This document shows, one piece after another, positions 1 to 10,500 of a stretch of 64,000 bases of DNA (position 1 is the stretch's first letter; every line of letters begins with the position of its first letter). The stretch spans positions 957,210 through 1,021,209 of the forward strand of contig VUYV01000214.1 of assembly GCA_008711295.1 (NCBI GenBank), in the 5' to 3' direction. This DNA comes from Anarhynchus alexandrinus (lineage: Eukaryota; Chordata; Aves; Charadriiformes; Charadriidae). Both the position numbers and the translations under genes were made by a program. The notes beneath the pieces were generated by a model, which saw only the letters and a list, made by a program, of their open reading frames with translations, ran no database searches and was not told the DNA's origin.

Positions 1-3000
1 AGCCCAGCCCGCGTGAGGCAGGCTGACTCCATACAAACTTTGTGTTTGATGCTGCAGTTGTTTATCAGTGGAAAGCTGGGGTAGGGAACACAGCAAATGT
101 TGCGTTTTCTTTGCAAGAGCACTTCTATACTCCTAGGCTTTCCCACTCTCCGTGCAGCATCCTAGAAAACAAATGGAAAGTACCCAGGAGATTATTTAGT
201 CTGGGCTTCTGCTATGCTGAACACTTCGCTGTTGCTGGACTGAGCACTTCTCTATTGCTGGGCATGCTCCAAGCGCCCATAACACAACTTGGGTACTCTC
301 TGGTTTTGGATAGGATGCCACATGCCCTTGGCAAGCTGCTTTTTGGTTGTGTTTTAATGTTCACTGCCGAGTTCTGGGGAGGTGTGTGGGAACACCTTGG
401 CTCAACAAGCTCATGTCTAGGCACGAGTGAGTTGAACTCACAGAAACAAACACGCGCTGAGCTCACTCTTCTGTAGGGAGTTCCAGTTGTAGGACACGCA
501 GATGGCTCTGCAGTCTTGAGGGGCAGCGTGATCCAGGAGATGGGAGCAGAAAAGCCAGATGCACTATGTGGAAAGGGACCCTGCTCTTGGTCCAGTGTCA
601 ACAGGAGAAAAGGCTGCTGCTACAGCACTAAAGCACTCATGGCAGGAAAGGCAGCTGCCTACACCTGCTGGCATACAGCAAGCACTCGGCACCCGCACAG
701 CTCCCAGTGGGAAACGGGTTGATAGGGCAAGGGAGCTGCCATACCCCCTTAAGGGGCTCATTTTGTCACATTGCTCCACTGCTGCCACCTGTGAGCTGGC
801 GCTCTCCTTTGCTGAGACTTTGCCCATTAACAGGCACTTTTACATATCACACAGTGTGAAGCTGTGTGTGGGGACCAGGGCATGTTTTCTGAGCTGACTG
901 ATACCCAGGTAGAAAGCAGACCTGGCTGGGAGGAGGCAGTAACGGCCAAGGGAGGCTCACGTGGTGCAGAGCCTTGCTGTGGCTAAGCTGAAGTTTGGCT
1001 GCCTCTCTGGGATCTCTGCTCTCCACAGCCAAGTGGATTGAATTAATCCAAGGGAGGAGTGCTGGCAAGATTTATCTGTTTGGCAAGAGTTGAAGTGGAG
1101 GGTAGAAGAGGGATCAATGATTTGCAGAGGGAATAATTTAGTCTTAACTCAATATGGTTTATTTGGCAGCTGAGAGTGCTGGTTTGTGGCAGCTTTCTTC
1201 CTCAGCCCCAGGACCACCCTGCCTCTCAGCATCACCTCCCGTAACCCTTAGAATTGTCCTTATTATGCCGCCTCCCTCCCCAGGCCAGTGTTCCTATCAT
1301 GGCCCTCTTTCCACAGAGCTCAGTTGTCTCCTCCTGGGTCTCCATACCTATACACGACTTGTCTGGATTTGCTGGGTTTCAGGCCTCTGTCTGAAATGTG
1401 TTATGCTATTCAGACCTCCCAGTGGGGCTTGGTGTATGTGTTGCCCCCTCCTGGGCCCAGTGCTGGGCTACTTCTTACTTGCCTCCCTGCTGCATCAGAG
1501 CTGGGCTGTTCTGCATCATCTGGCCCTGACAAGATTCCCAGCAGTAACAGCCAAGGCCACTGCATTCCTCTCCTCACATCTCATTGTCCTCCTCTTCCTT
1601 CTCAGCTGCAGAGCAAAAGAGAAATTGTAAAAATCCAGGCAGATCCCAGCTTAACCAAGAAGGTACAGCTGATGGTGTGGTGCCCACTTTCTGCTGGCAG
1701 TGGCTTGAGCCCCTAATCCCCAGAGGAGGCCAGAAAAAGCTCTCAGAGCAACCTCCCTGCTTGCTGGCAGGGCACAGCTGATGCCCGAGCAGGGTGCTGT
1801 GAGAGGGAACCCACACGAATGCTCCCCAGGAACTCCCTCCCGCCTTTGGGGCAAGCAGCTAACACTGGACAGGCTAAACCCTCTCCATGCAACGTCACAA
1901 CCCACTGGTGGTGCACAACAAACCCTAGCACAGCGGAGTGTGGGTGGAAATGTGCTGGAGGAAGAACATGGTTGATCTAAAGGAAAGAGCCCTGGAGTAA
2001 AGGCTGCTGAGTGGTTTTAATAACCTCCATTCATATGGACGGTACCCAGCAAAGCAGTTGGTGTTGAGATCTGCAGGGGGGATGCGCACAGAGCCTGTTC
2101 CTTGAAGGAGCGCTGTACAGCACTGAGACACATCATCATCCCTGGGGGCCTCCAGCATCAACAACAATGGAACAAAGTGACCATGAGAGCTGTAACTGAA
2201 CGGGAAGCCTGAGGCCTGCCTGCTTTGGCTACATCCCCTCGCCCTGTTCCTAGAAGCTGCTCCTTCCTGAACTCACTGGGTTGTGTTCTCTATCTATCAC
2301 CTACCACTGGCTGTTTCCAGGGCAAAAGCATTGCTGCGATCCCGCTGCCCCTTGCTGAGCTGTGTGTGCTGTCTCTGTCATGTGTGGTCCGACATCTGTG
2401 TTTCATTGCCCCGTGTGAAGTGGCATCTCCCTTTCATACATGTGCTTTTTTCTTCTGCCAGCTGAGCTTGGCAAGGGGGAGTGAGTCCACAGAGGGCAAG
2501 CAGCAGCCCTGGAGCATGATGGGCAGCAGAGCATGACCTCTTCTGCCTGCTTCTTGCAGCTGGCTTTATCAGCCTTGATAAACGGTGCATTAACCTGTGC
2601 TGTTCCAGTCTCTGGACCACAGCCTGCGCTAACAAGGTGGCCCTTTCCCAGCTCCCCGTTGGGGGGCATGCAAGCAGGAGTTGCGTCACGAGTCCCACCC
2701 CTGTCCCCTGCAAAGGAGGCAGCAGATTCAGCCTCCCAGCCTACGCAAGAGAAGTAGCTGGCAGGTAGGGCAACTCCCTGTCTGACTGGGTTGGATGGAG
2801 ACATCCCCCAGTCCTCCTTGTAGTAAGCACTTACGTACTTTCTCACCTATGGGAGAAAGCACCTACTCCACACGACTTCCAGTCTGTTCCTTTTTCTGGG
2901 GTGCAGAGGGAGGAATTCAGATGTGATTTGTGTCACAAAGACCATCAGGGCTGATTAGGAAGGGTCAGGTCAAATTGCGCCTCACAACCAAAATGTCTGT

Positions 3001-3599
3001 TTGCGGAAGAGCAGCTGAATCAAGCAGATGCCCGAGTGTCTACCTGGGAAGAAGAGGTCCCTTTTCTGCTGGAACTTAGGAGGATATCTCCACCCTGGTA
3101 CCTGTGGCTCTGTTGGGTGCGGATGGGGCCTTTCCAGGGAGGTTGCCTTTCCTTTCCTTTCCCCACTCGCAGCGCTATGCGGTAGGTTTGCTGTGGCCGG
3201 CCCTTCTGCGGCAAGAGGCAGCAATTGCTGACAGGAGAAGCCTGTGGCTGTAGCGTCTGTCACTTCTGCAAGCTTATTCATTCGGCAGAAGCTCCTCAGT
3301 ATCTGCCTGTGCTCTTGGGGTTGAACTCGGCAACACTTGCTCCCTTTGTATGTTCAGAAGCTTAAATCCCAGCACTGAACCCTCTTGCTGGAAGAGGGGG
3401 GCAGTTCGGGGAATCACAAGGTATTCGCTTGTGATCATGAGAACTTGGAGAGATCCCCTCCTTCTCCAGCTTCCCAGCCACGCCAGCAGCCGCAGTGAAG
3501 TCCTTCTCCCTGCTACCGCTATTTAGGGCACACCGCTGCGGCTGCTGCGGGCATGATGTAGGACAGCAGGAGATTAAATCCAGGTCATGTGGGAAAGGT
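1..3599. other. Gene-free sequence upstream of TEF
   Basis: I see no supported gene here. Open frames such as the 144-codon one at 42-476 show no recognisable domain and are not flanked by convincing splice sites. In mammals ZC3H7B lies upstream of TEF on the same strand, so its 3' end or UTR could fall nearby, but nothing in the sequence proves it and I saw no AATAAA on the plus strand. A canonical E-box CACGTG sits at 958-963, about 3.4 kb before the TEF start codon. GC content rises from about 3.5 kb onward into the TEF promoter. Confidence 0.6.
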
Positions 3600-3918
3600 G
3601 ATCTCGGGATCCTGAACCAGGATATTTAAGGACGGGCTGGAGGGCTGGCACGGGCGGCAGTCAGTTCGGGAGCGGCGGGCTCCCGCCTTGCCCCTCCCCG
3701 CGACGGCCGACGCGGTTACGCGACCTCCGAGCCCGGGCCCGCCGCCCTCCCGCACCGCGCCGGCTGCCCCGGCGGTCTAACCCAACCGGGCCGGGACTGA
3801 GGCAGCAGGGAGCGGCGTAACGGCTGAGAAGGAGCCGCTCAGCGCCGCGCAGCTCGGGCCGCCTACACGGCCCCCTCAGCTGGTAACGGTCGCCTCGGGG
3901 AACGGCGGGGGGGGCGGA

Positions 3919-3952
3919 GGGGGCGCTCCTGCGCAGGCGCAGGAGCGCCCCC
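3919..3952. repeat. Perfect 16-bp inverted repeat with NRF1-like core
   Basis: Two perfectly complementary 16-bp arms (3919-3934 and 3937-3952) flank a 2-nt spacer. The centre reads TGCGCAGGCGCA, one step from the NRF1 consensus YGCGCAYGCGCR. The right arm runs into a C-homopolymer that leads into the assembly gap. It could be a true regulatory palindrome or could partly reflect difficult sequencing of a hairpin. Confidence 0.7.
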
Positions 3953-3973
3953 CCCCCCCCCCCAGGCGGGGGG

Positions 3974-4039
3974 NNNNNNNNNNNNNNNNNNNNNNNNNNN
4001 NNNNNNNNNNNNNNNNNNNNNNNNNNNNNNNNNNNNNNN
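3974..4039. other. Assembly gap of 66 Ns in TEF promoter
   Basis: Sixty-six consecutive Ns lie between a C-run followed by a G-run on the left and GC-rich sequence on the right. The flanks suggest a sequencing failure in extreme GC content. The real length and promoter content of this stretch are unknown. A single N also occurs at 4527 just inside intron 1. Confidence 0.99.
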
Positions 4040-4075
4040 CTGCCCGCGCGGGGCCGCCCCCCCGGGCGGCGCCGG

Positions 4076-4080
4076 CCAAT
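4076..4080 (+). promoter_or_regulatory. TEF: CCAAT box (NF-Y type)
   Basis: CCAAT within the context GGCCAATCGGCG, matching the extended NF-Y consensus. It lies 243 bp before the TEF start codon and about 100 bp before the NRF1 palindrome, a usual spacing for a CpG-island promoter. Confidence 0.6.
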
Positions 4081-4141
4081 CGGCGCGGCGGGGAGGAGGG
4101 GGCGGGTCGCGACGGCTTGGGTGGGCGAGGCCCCCGCCCTC

Positions 4142-4285
4142 ATGAATACTGAAGCACGCGCGAGGCGTCAGCCTGCCGCGCATGCGCCCTCCGCCTCTCT
4201 CGCGCGTCCGTCTGCTCCGTGCTCGTCGCTGCCGACGGGTCCCGGGGAGCTGTCGCAGGCTCGCGCCGGCCGCCGCGACCGTTGA
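4142..4285 (+). other. Upstream ORF 1 in TEF leader (47 codons)
   Basis: ATG at 4142 opens a 47-codon frame closed by TGA at 4283-4285, 37 nt before the TEF start codon and in a different frame from TEF. Its product would be Arg/Ala/Pro-rich with no recognisable domain. It matters only if transcription starts upstream of 4142, which is not established. Confidence 0.35.
4178..4187. promoter_or_regulatory. TEF: NRF1 site (perfect GCGCATGCGC)
   Basis: GCGCATGCGC is an exact match to the palindromic core bound by NRF1, common close to the start sites of CpG-island genes. It lies 136 bp upstream of the TEF start codon. The ATG inside the motif also begins the second upstream ORF. Confidence 0.7.
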
Positions 4286-4295
4286 CAGCCGTTGA
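4182..4295 (+). other. Upstream ORF 2 in TEF leader (37 codons)
   Basis: ATG at 4182, inside the NRF1 palindrome, opens a 37-codon frame that is in register with TEF and stops at TGA 4293-4295. That stop proves that ATG 4323 is the first in-frame start for TEF in this exon. The stops of both upstream ORFs fall in a directly duplicated decamer, GTTGACAGCC, at 4281-4300. Confidence 0.35.
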
Positions 4296-4322
4296 CAGCC
4301 CGCCCGCCAGCTCGCGGGGAGT

Positions 4323-4500
4323 ATGCCCGGCCGCGCCGCGCACCAGGAGGCGGCGGCGGCGGCGGCGGGAGGACCGGAGCCCACTGCAGCCGGGGGGAGC
4401 GCGGGGGCCGCCGCGCAGCAGGAGCAGCGGGGCCTGGCGGGCGCCTTCCCGCTGGTGCTGAAGAAGCTGATGGAGAACCCGCCGCGGGAGGCGCGCCTGG
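4323..4500 (+). CDS. TEF: TEF coding exon 1
   Basis: Codes for residues 1-59 plus the first base of codon 60. It ends at CTGG followed by GTGAGC, a good donor. The start has A at -3, and an in-frame stop lies 30 nt upstream. A GCG/GCC run encodes seven alanines near residues 9-15, so this N-terminal part is probably length-variable, while the last 20 residues are strongly conserved in TEF. Confidence 0.95.
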
Positions 4501-7500
4501 GTGAGCGCGGGAGCGCGCGCGCGGGGNAAGCACCCGCGGGAGAGGCCGCACGCCCGGGCTTGGCGTCCTCCGCCGGTACGCCCCGAGCCCCTTCCCTCCG
4601 CCCGTCCCCACCCCACCCCGGCCGGCCGTGCCAAGTGCCGGCAGCACGGGATCCCGCCGGGAAGGGCTCGGCCTCAACGGGGCGGCCGCCGGCCTGCAGC
4701 CTGGCCGCCTCCCCGCCTCAGAAGCGCAGGGCAGCGGCGGCCGCCCCGCGGGCTGGGTCTCGCCGGCGAGCCGGTGCGACTGGAAAATTCAGCTGCTGCC
4801 GTCGTCCTGTCGGGTGTGTTTAGGTGTATGCGGTGGGCGAATTAAACCGCTTCGGGCACGAGGGGTGGGTGGAAGTCAGGACCGTGACACGCTGGTTTTA
4901 TTCCCTCAGCTGCGTGAAGGCTCCCCGACTGTCAGACGCATAGTTGGGAGCAGCAATGGAAAGGTTTCGAGTCTTCCTTGACCTTAATTGCTGAGAAGTT
5001 GTACGGTGACATGCATAAATAGCAAATCTCTTCAGATTAGGTTTGGTGATAATCCATAAGGGTATGACTGGCTGCCTGCACATGCAGTGCTGCATAGGCT
5101 GGAGCTGCCTCTCTCCCACTGATTATGCAGACAGCAGCTGTGTAAATAACAGTGCTTATAGTCTTCATTGCTGATGGCACACTTTTCTTTTTGAACTTCT
5201 TTTTTTTTCAGCTGGCGGTATTTTTGCCTTTCTGAGTGTCAGTTTGGTTTTGAGGAAGGATCAGGTTTATCTGCCCTGCTGTAATGCCCAGTGTACTGGT
5301 GTATAATAAAATAAATCCATACGTCTAGGAGTTTTGAGGTTGAGAATAATTTTTGGAACATCAGGCAATATCCAGGGTATGCTGCAGTACAAGCAACGTT
5401 GGCAATTGTTCCCAGTGAGGATCCTAGTTAAGATTTGTTTACTTTGTATGTCTAACATTGCACAATATTGTGTAAATGTATCCATCTTGTATTTCTGGCA
5501 AATATTTTCTCTCCTTTCTGTTAAAAAAAAAAAAAGGTTTTGGTTATGTTGCCATGGTGCAGGATGCCGCAGTACATAGAATGTTGAAGCTACAACATTA
5601 TGGGGTTTCTTAAGATATTTCTTCACCCAGTTCTTTTTAAAGGTGATAGTGCCAGCAAGAGCAATTTAAGTTCATGTGTGGAAACTAGGATGGTAGCTGA
5701 CTATGATATGGCGACTTCATCTTAGGAGTGTGGGGTTTTTTGTCCAGAGTCATGTGATCTGTCCTATGGAGATGTAAAATTTTAAAATTCATGTGATTTT
5801 GAGGTAATGCATTTTTCTAAAATTAGGAATATTTTATACTTTTACTAGATGATCCTATTCCAGGTTGGGAAGGTGTTCAGCTTGACTCTCTAAAGCTTGC
5901 TAGTGAATCCATTGCATCTTGATTACCCCTCCCCATTCATGCTGTGATGAAGTTCAGATTGTTCTCATTCTTAAAATTTCTCCCTGGATTTCCTTAGTCC
6001 ACGTTGTACTGTGTTGCACTGTTTCACTTCACGTTTTGTGGAACTTGTTGCTTTCTGTTTATTTTGATCTCTGATGCTTTTCTTGTTTGCATATTTGCAA
6101 GACAAAAGAAAGAATGCCTTCTATGTTAGCAGGTAGTTACTCTTAATTTTACAAAAGACTTGTCGGTAGAATTGTGACTCAACTGACTTCAGAGGATCCT
6201 TCTTTATTTTCTGTTCCTTTACAATACGGTGACACAGACAAAATGTTAAATAATTAGTAATTTACTTAATACAGTGGTATGTTTTCAGCAAACTTTCTGA
6301 GAAAAGACCCTATGCCTTTTGTCAACAGGCATTCCAGACAAAAATACAATTTTCTGTCTTATTCAGCGAGAAATTGTATCAACTAGTTGTAGTGTCCATT
6401 TATAGTCTTCACAAGCTACCTGTGGGTTTTCCAACTGCTGTAGGTAATTTGACTACCCAGTAAGCCAGCAGGCTTTCTAATCCTTCTGAGCAACAGAGGA
6501 GGACATCCAGTTCCAACTGAATGCCATCATCTTGAATGCCCTGCCATATACCAAGTATATCTGACTGGCCTTGCTGTAAGTTGTTGTCATGTACACTGTA
6601 GGGATTAGACAAATAAAAATAATAATATTTTTATAAAAAGTCCTGTGGGGTAAGGGAAGAGAATTAATATTCTGGAGCAGGAGCGTAGGTCTCCTACTAA
6701 TAATGAGCTGCTGCATGTTCTCCAAAGGATGCCTTAATCGCCAGTTGTGTGCTGCTGAGGAGGAATGCCTCAACAAACATCACAGTAATGGGCATCAGCA
6801 ATACAGAACCCTATAACTTGTCTTGTTCTGTTGTCACAAGTGGGACTAAATCTTTATGGAGCAATCAGCCTTAGTCTGTATAGTGGTTTTGGTATAATTT
6901 GATGCTATTTTTTTTATGAACAAGGGGAACTTTGTTAAAAAAGTGTTTGTTTTGTTTGTGGCTGGGATAGCACTTGACCGTTTTGGCCAAAATATCATTT
7001 GGTGTGCTTTTGTTTTGTTGTTGTTTGGGGGGGGGCAGCGTTGAGGAAAAACCAGGATGTGGAATAAAGCGCTTTCCAGGCTGCTGCTTTTGGCTAAACC
7101 AGCAGTATTTCCAACAGTTCAAGAACGGGAATGCTCTGCCTAAATTACTTAGCATAAACTAGTGACCTCTCTGTTACCAGCAGATGTACAGCCTAGTTAG
7201 TAGGTCACAGAAGCAGAATGAGGGGGCTAAATCGGACATGAGCTATCAGCTGCAGAAGTACAGTCCAGATTTATCAGGGTGACCTTGAATCACTGCAAAT
7301 GGAGCCTCTTAGGATACTGCAGCTCTGCTGTCAGGTAATACCTGTTTACACTATAAATATCTTAAGAGAATTAATGTTTCAGCTCCCTGTGATGGATTGG
7401 GTGGAAACTTCCCCCTCAAGATGCAAGAAGTTAATTAGTGTTTCATTAGATATTGTGCACCCAGCAGGATGTTGTGCAGCAGAAATAAAGATTAAATGAA

Positions 7501-10500
7501 TTGAAAGAAAGCCAGTGGGAAAATGTCAATGCAAAAATGATCATACAAAGGTTTTATCTTTTTATGTATCAGGTTTGAAATACACAGGCACCCAATATGC
7601 ATGTTAACTCCTGCTATTTTAATTTGTTTCAGATGTTGCTGTTAGAAATGAGGAGGGAGAGAGAGAGAGGCAGCATAGCTAAACAAAGACAGCACTGGGG
7701 GCCTGGTGCTTGTCCGGTTGTCAACATGTAGCAAAAGGACAAAAAATTTCAGATGGTCTTCTCATGTCAAGAAAGGATCTAATCTGGCATGAGCCAGGCA
7801 CGATAGCAAGGGGAAGTTGGAGGGACCACAGTCTTTTCAGGTTACTGAAGTACAGCAGGATGATGGTGCACATATAAAAGGCATTAAAAGATCTGAGAAG
7901 AGCCACATACACCAGCAATATAGTCTTTTTGGCGTCTGCCTTCTGAAAAATATTTTTAAGCCTTATGTTTAGTCTGCTAGTCACTTAAGGTTTCTTTTTT
8001 CCTCTGTTGGAGGCATTGTATTAGCAGTGGTTTTGTTTTGCAACACCTAGCTTGCATTAAAACTGGTATAACTTGTAGTAGAATACTGTTGTTTTCAAGA
8101 GTAAAGACTGATTGTTTTTTTCTTTTTTTCTGCCATTTTATCTCATCATTCACAAGTTTTTTATCCTGTTGATTTAAAAAATAAAGTGATTTACAAAGAC
8201 TTCATTATTGTCGCTTGCATTTGTTTTGGTGATATCTTTACTATTGTAAATATTGTCCGTAATCTCTGGTGCAAATCTGGGTTCGGTTGTGCTGGGCACT
8301 ACGCAAACCTTGTGGAGATACACCATCCCTGATTCATGAGTGGAATGTAAAATGGCAGTTCCAATTTGGTGGGGTGTCCTTCAGTAGTAAGTGAAATCAT
8401 CCTTATATGTGAAGCAGAGTAGACACTGTTTCTTTACTAGCTTCAAGTAGGAACTATTTAGAAACATGCAGTTTATTTGGATCATGACTGTTAACCTGCA
8501 CATTTGCCCAAGCGAAGGGTAGGAAAATGGCAAAACTCCCCGCAAAAAGGAGTTGGTAGCAGGGATAGGAGTTGGGAGATGGCTGTTCAGAGGCAGCAGT
8601 GTGCAGCAACAAAGGGGAAGGCCAAAACTACAAGATTATGTTAACAAAGCTCAGGTCCAGAAGGCACTGGTCTGAATTTAATGTGTTCTTTAGGTACTTG
8701 CTCTTAGACCCAGTCTATGGCTGGTAAGTATTTTCTCAGCTGTTTAGTTTAAAATGGGTATCTCTTTTTGTATAAGATGTTCAGAGCATGGTAGGTTAAA
8801 ATGATAATTTACTTCATATGGCAGCACTGTTCTTTAAGCCATAAAAAGCTCTTTCAGTCCCAGTTCCACAGCAGCTAAGGCAACAGCGGAAGGAATGCCA
8901 GTTCTATCAGAATAGGTTTTATATAAATAGGCTTTTCTGATTTAGAGCGGAGTTTCACCCCCACTCCCACCCCCGAGAAAGAAAAATGCTCCTTTAGCAT
9001 ATTGTAGCCAGCCTAGAAAACCCTAATGCCAAATGTTTGTGCATTTTGTTGGGCTAACCTGTGTGAATACTGGAGATCCAAACTGGTCCAGTGTAAGTCC
9101 CTGGAGTCCATGTTCCATTGAGCTGAATATTTGTCAGCTTCCATGGTAAGACCCAATTTGCAGCTGGTTAGGGTACAACTGGTGACTGTTCCTTTTGACA
9201 GCAGTGCTGGCTCAGTGCTGGCAGTGCTATTCTCCAATGCCTCCTTCGGTGCTGGTGGAACTGCATGTCTACATGGAGAACTGGATCAGGAAGATGATTT
9301 GGATTCTTTTTTCTTTTCTGCGAGCTTATTTTTATCTCTTAAATTATGTAATTATTCCATAACTTGACTTTTCTGCTTGGATTCTGTCCCAGACAATTGT
9401 TAAGATTCAGTAGCTATGGGGAACATAGAAACAGCCATTTTTGTGTAATATGTGCACTGTAGCATAGTAAGTGGAGAAAATTTCATCAGTCTTTTGTGGC
9501 TTGGGGGTGGGGTGTGGGAGTATGCCTTATTAGACATCTCCCCAAAGAGTGAAAATTGTATGTAGGTACTCTGAGCTATCTATAGTGAACAGCATTTGGA
9601 GCTATTGCTTTATGTGGACATGCTGAGTCATTTCAGAAATAAATGCTTCTAAAATACCGAACAATAGACAACCAGGTCTCTGGTGTCCTGTGAACCTCTT
9701 GACTAATTTTCAAATGTAATCTGAAAACCCGTATTCCTTTCTTGTTTGTATCTAGATTATTCTTCTGCACCTTCTTTCTTTGTGCATAGAATAAACTACT
9801 CTGCTTCCTTGGAGTTTTCTTAATGGCTTCCCATGTAATCCTACTTGCGGACACTCACTTTCGCTGTCTTCCAAGATGAGCCAGGCTATTTTGCAGTGAC
9901 TATTTAACAATAAGCTACATGCAGTATTATATCACACTTTGGTAAGTTATCACAGCAAAGATGCTGGTCTTCAAGGCTACTCAAATGTCTGTGGTCTGGC
10001 CATCACAGGGGGGCAGAGCATTCCATACTGAATGTATGAATGTTGCCTTTCAACATCTGATTTTTCAGATCCCGTCATGAGGCAGAAATACAGCTTACTG
10101 AATTTCCTTTCATGGGGATTTTGTTAGACTCTTAAACCTTGAGTCTCTCCTGTGTTGCAGCTTGTACAGTGACCTACTTGTATCTTTCAGATAAAGAGAA
10201 GGAGAAGATAAAGCTTGAGGAAGATGAGGCAGCAGCTGCCAGCACTATGGCAGTCTCGGCTTCCCTTATGCCGCCCATTTGGGACAAAACTATTCCTTAT
10301 GATGGCGAATCTTTCCACCTGGAATACATGGATCTGGATGAGTTCCTGCTGGAGAATGGAATTCCTTCCAGCCCTACTCACCTGGATTTGAACCAGAATC
10401 CACTCTTGCCTGTGGCTGAGCTGGAAGGAAAGGAGTCTGCCAGTGCTTCCACTGGTTCTCCTGCATCATCCTCTTCCACTGCAGTTTACCAGCAATCTGA

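Larger units (their letters stand above)
3600..4322 (+). promoter_or_regulatory. TEF: TEF CpG-rich promoter and 5' leader
   Basis: The sequence becomes extremely GC- and CpG-rich before the TEF start codon, as in a CpG-island promoter. It contains an NRF1-like palindrome at 3919-3952, a CCAAT box at 4076-4080 and a perfect NRF1 palindrome at 4178-4187. A run of 66 Ns interrupts it at 3974-4039. The transcription start cannot be fixed from sequence. The NRF1 and CCAAT positions suggest initiation at about 4.1-4.25 kb. An AT-rich stretch, GATATTTAAGG at about 3620, is a weak TATA-like alternative. An in-frame TGA at 4293-4295 separates the leader from the main reading frame. Confidence 0.75.

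Noticed and set aside
42..476. 144-codon open frame at the window start
   Set aside because: Low-complexity translation with no recognisable domain, no splice context and no poly(A) signal nearby. Treated as chance or UTR sequence.
958..963. Canonical E-box CACGTG considered as the clock element for TEF
   Set aside because: A dozen CACGTG copies occur across the window, and this one is 3.4 kb from the start codon. Motif presence alone is not evidence of CLOCK/BMAL1 control.
7299..7334. Possible alternative first exon of TEF (ATG-led segment followed by GTAATA)
   Set aside because: The segment ends in phase 0, while TEF exon 2 needs a first exon ending with one base of an Asp codon. It also does not resemble the alternative TEF N-terminus I know from mammals.
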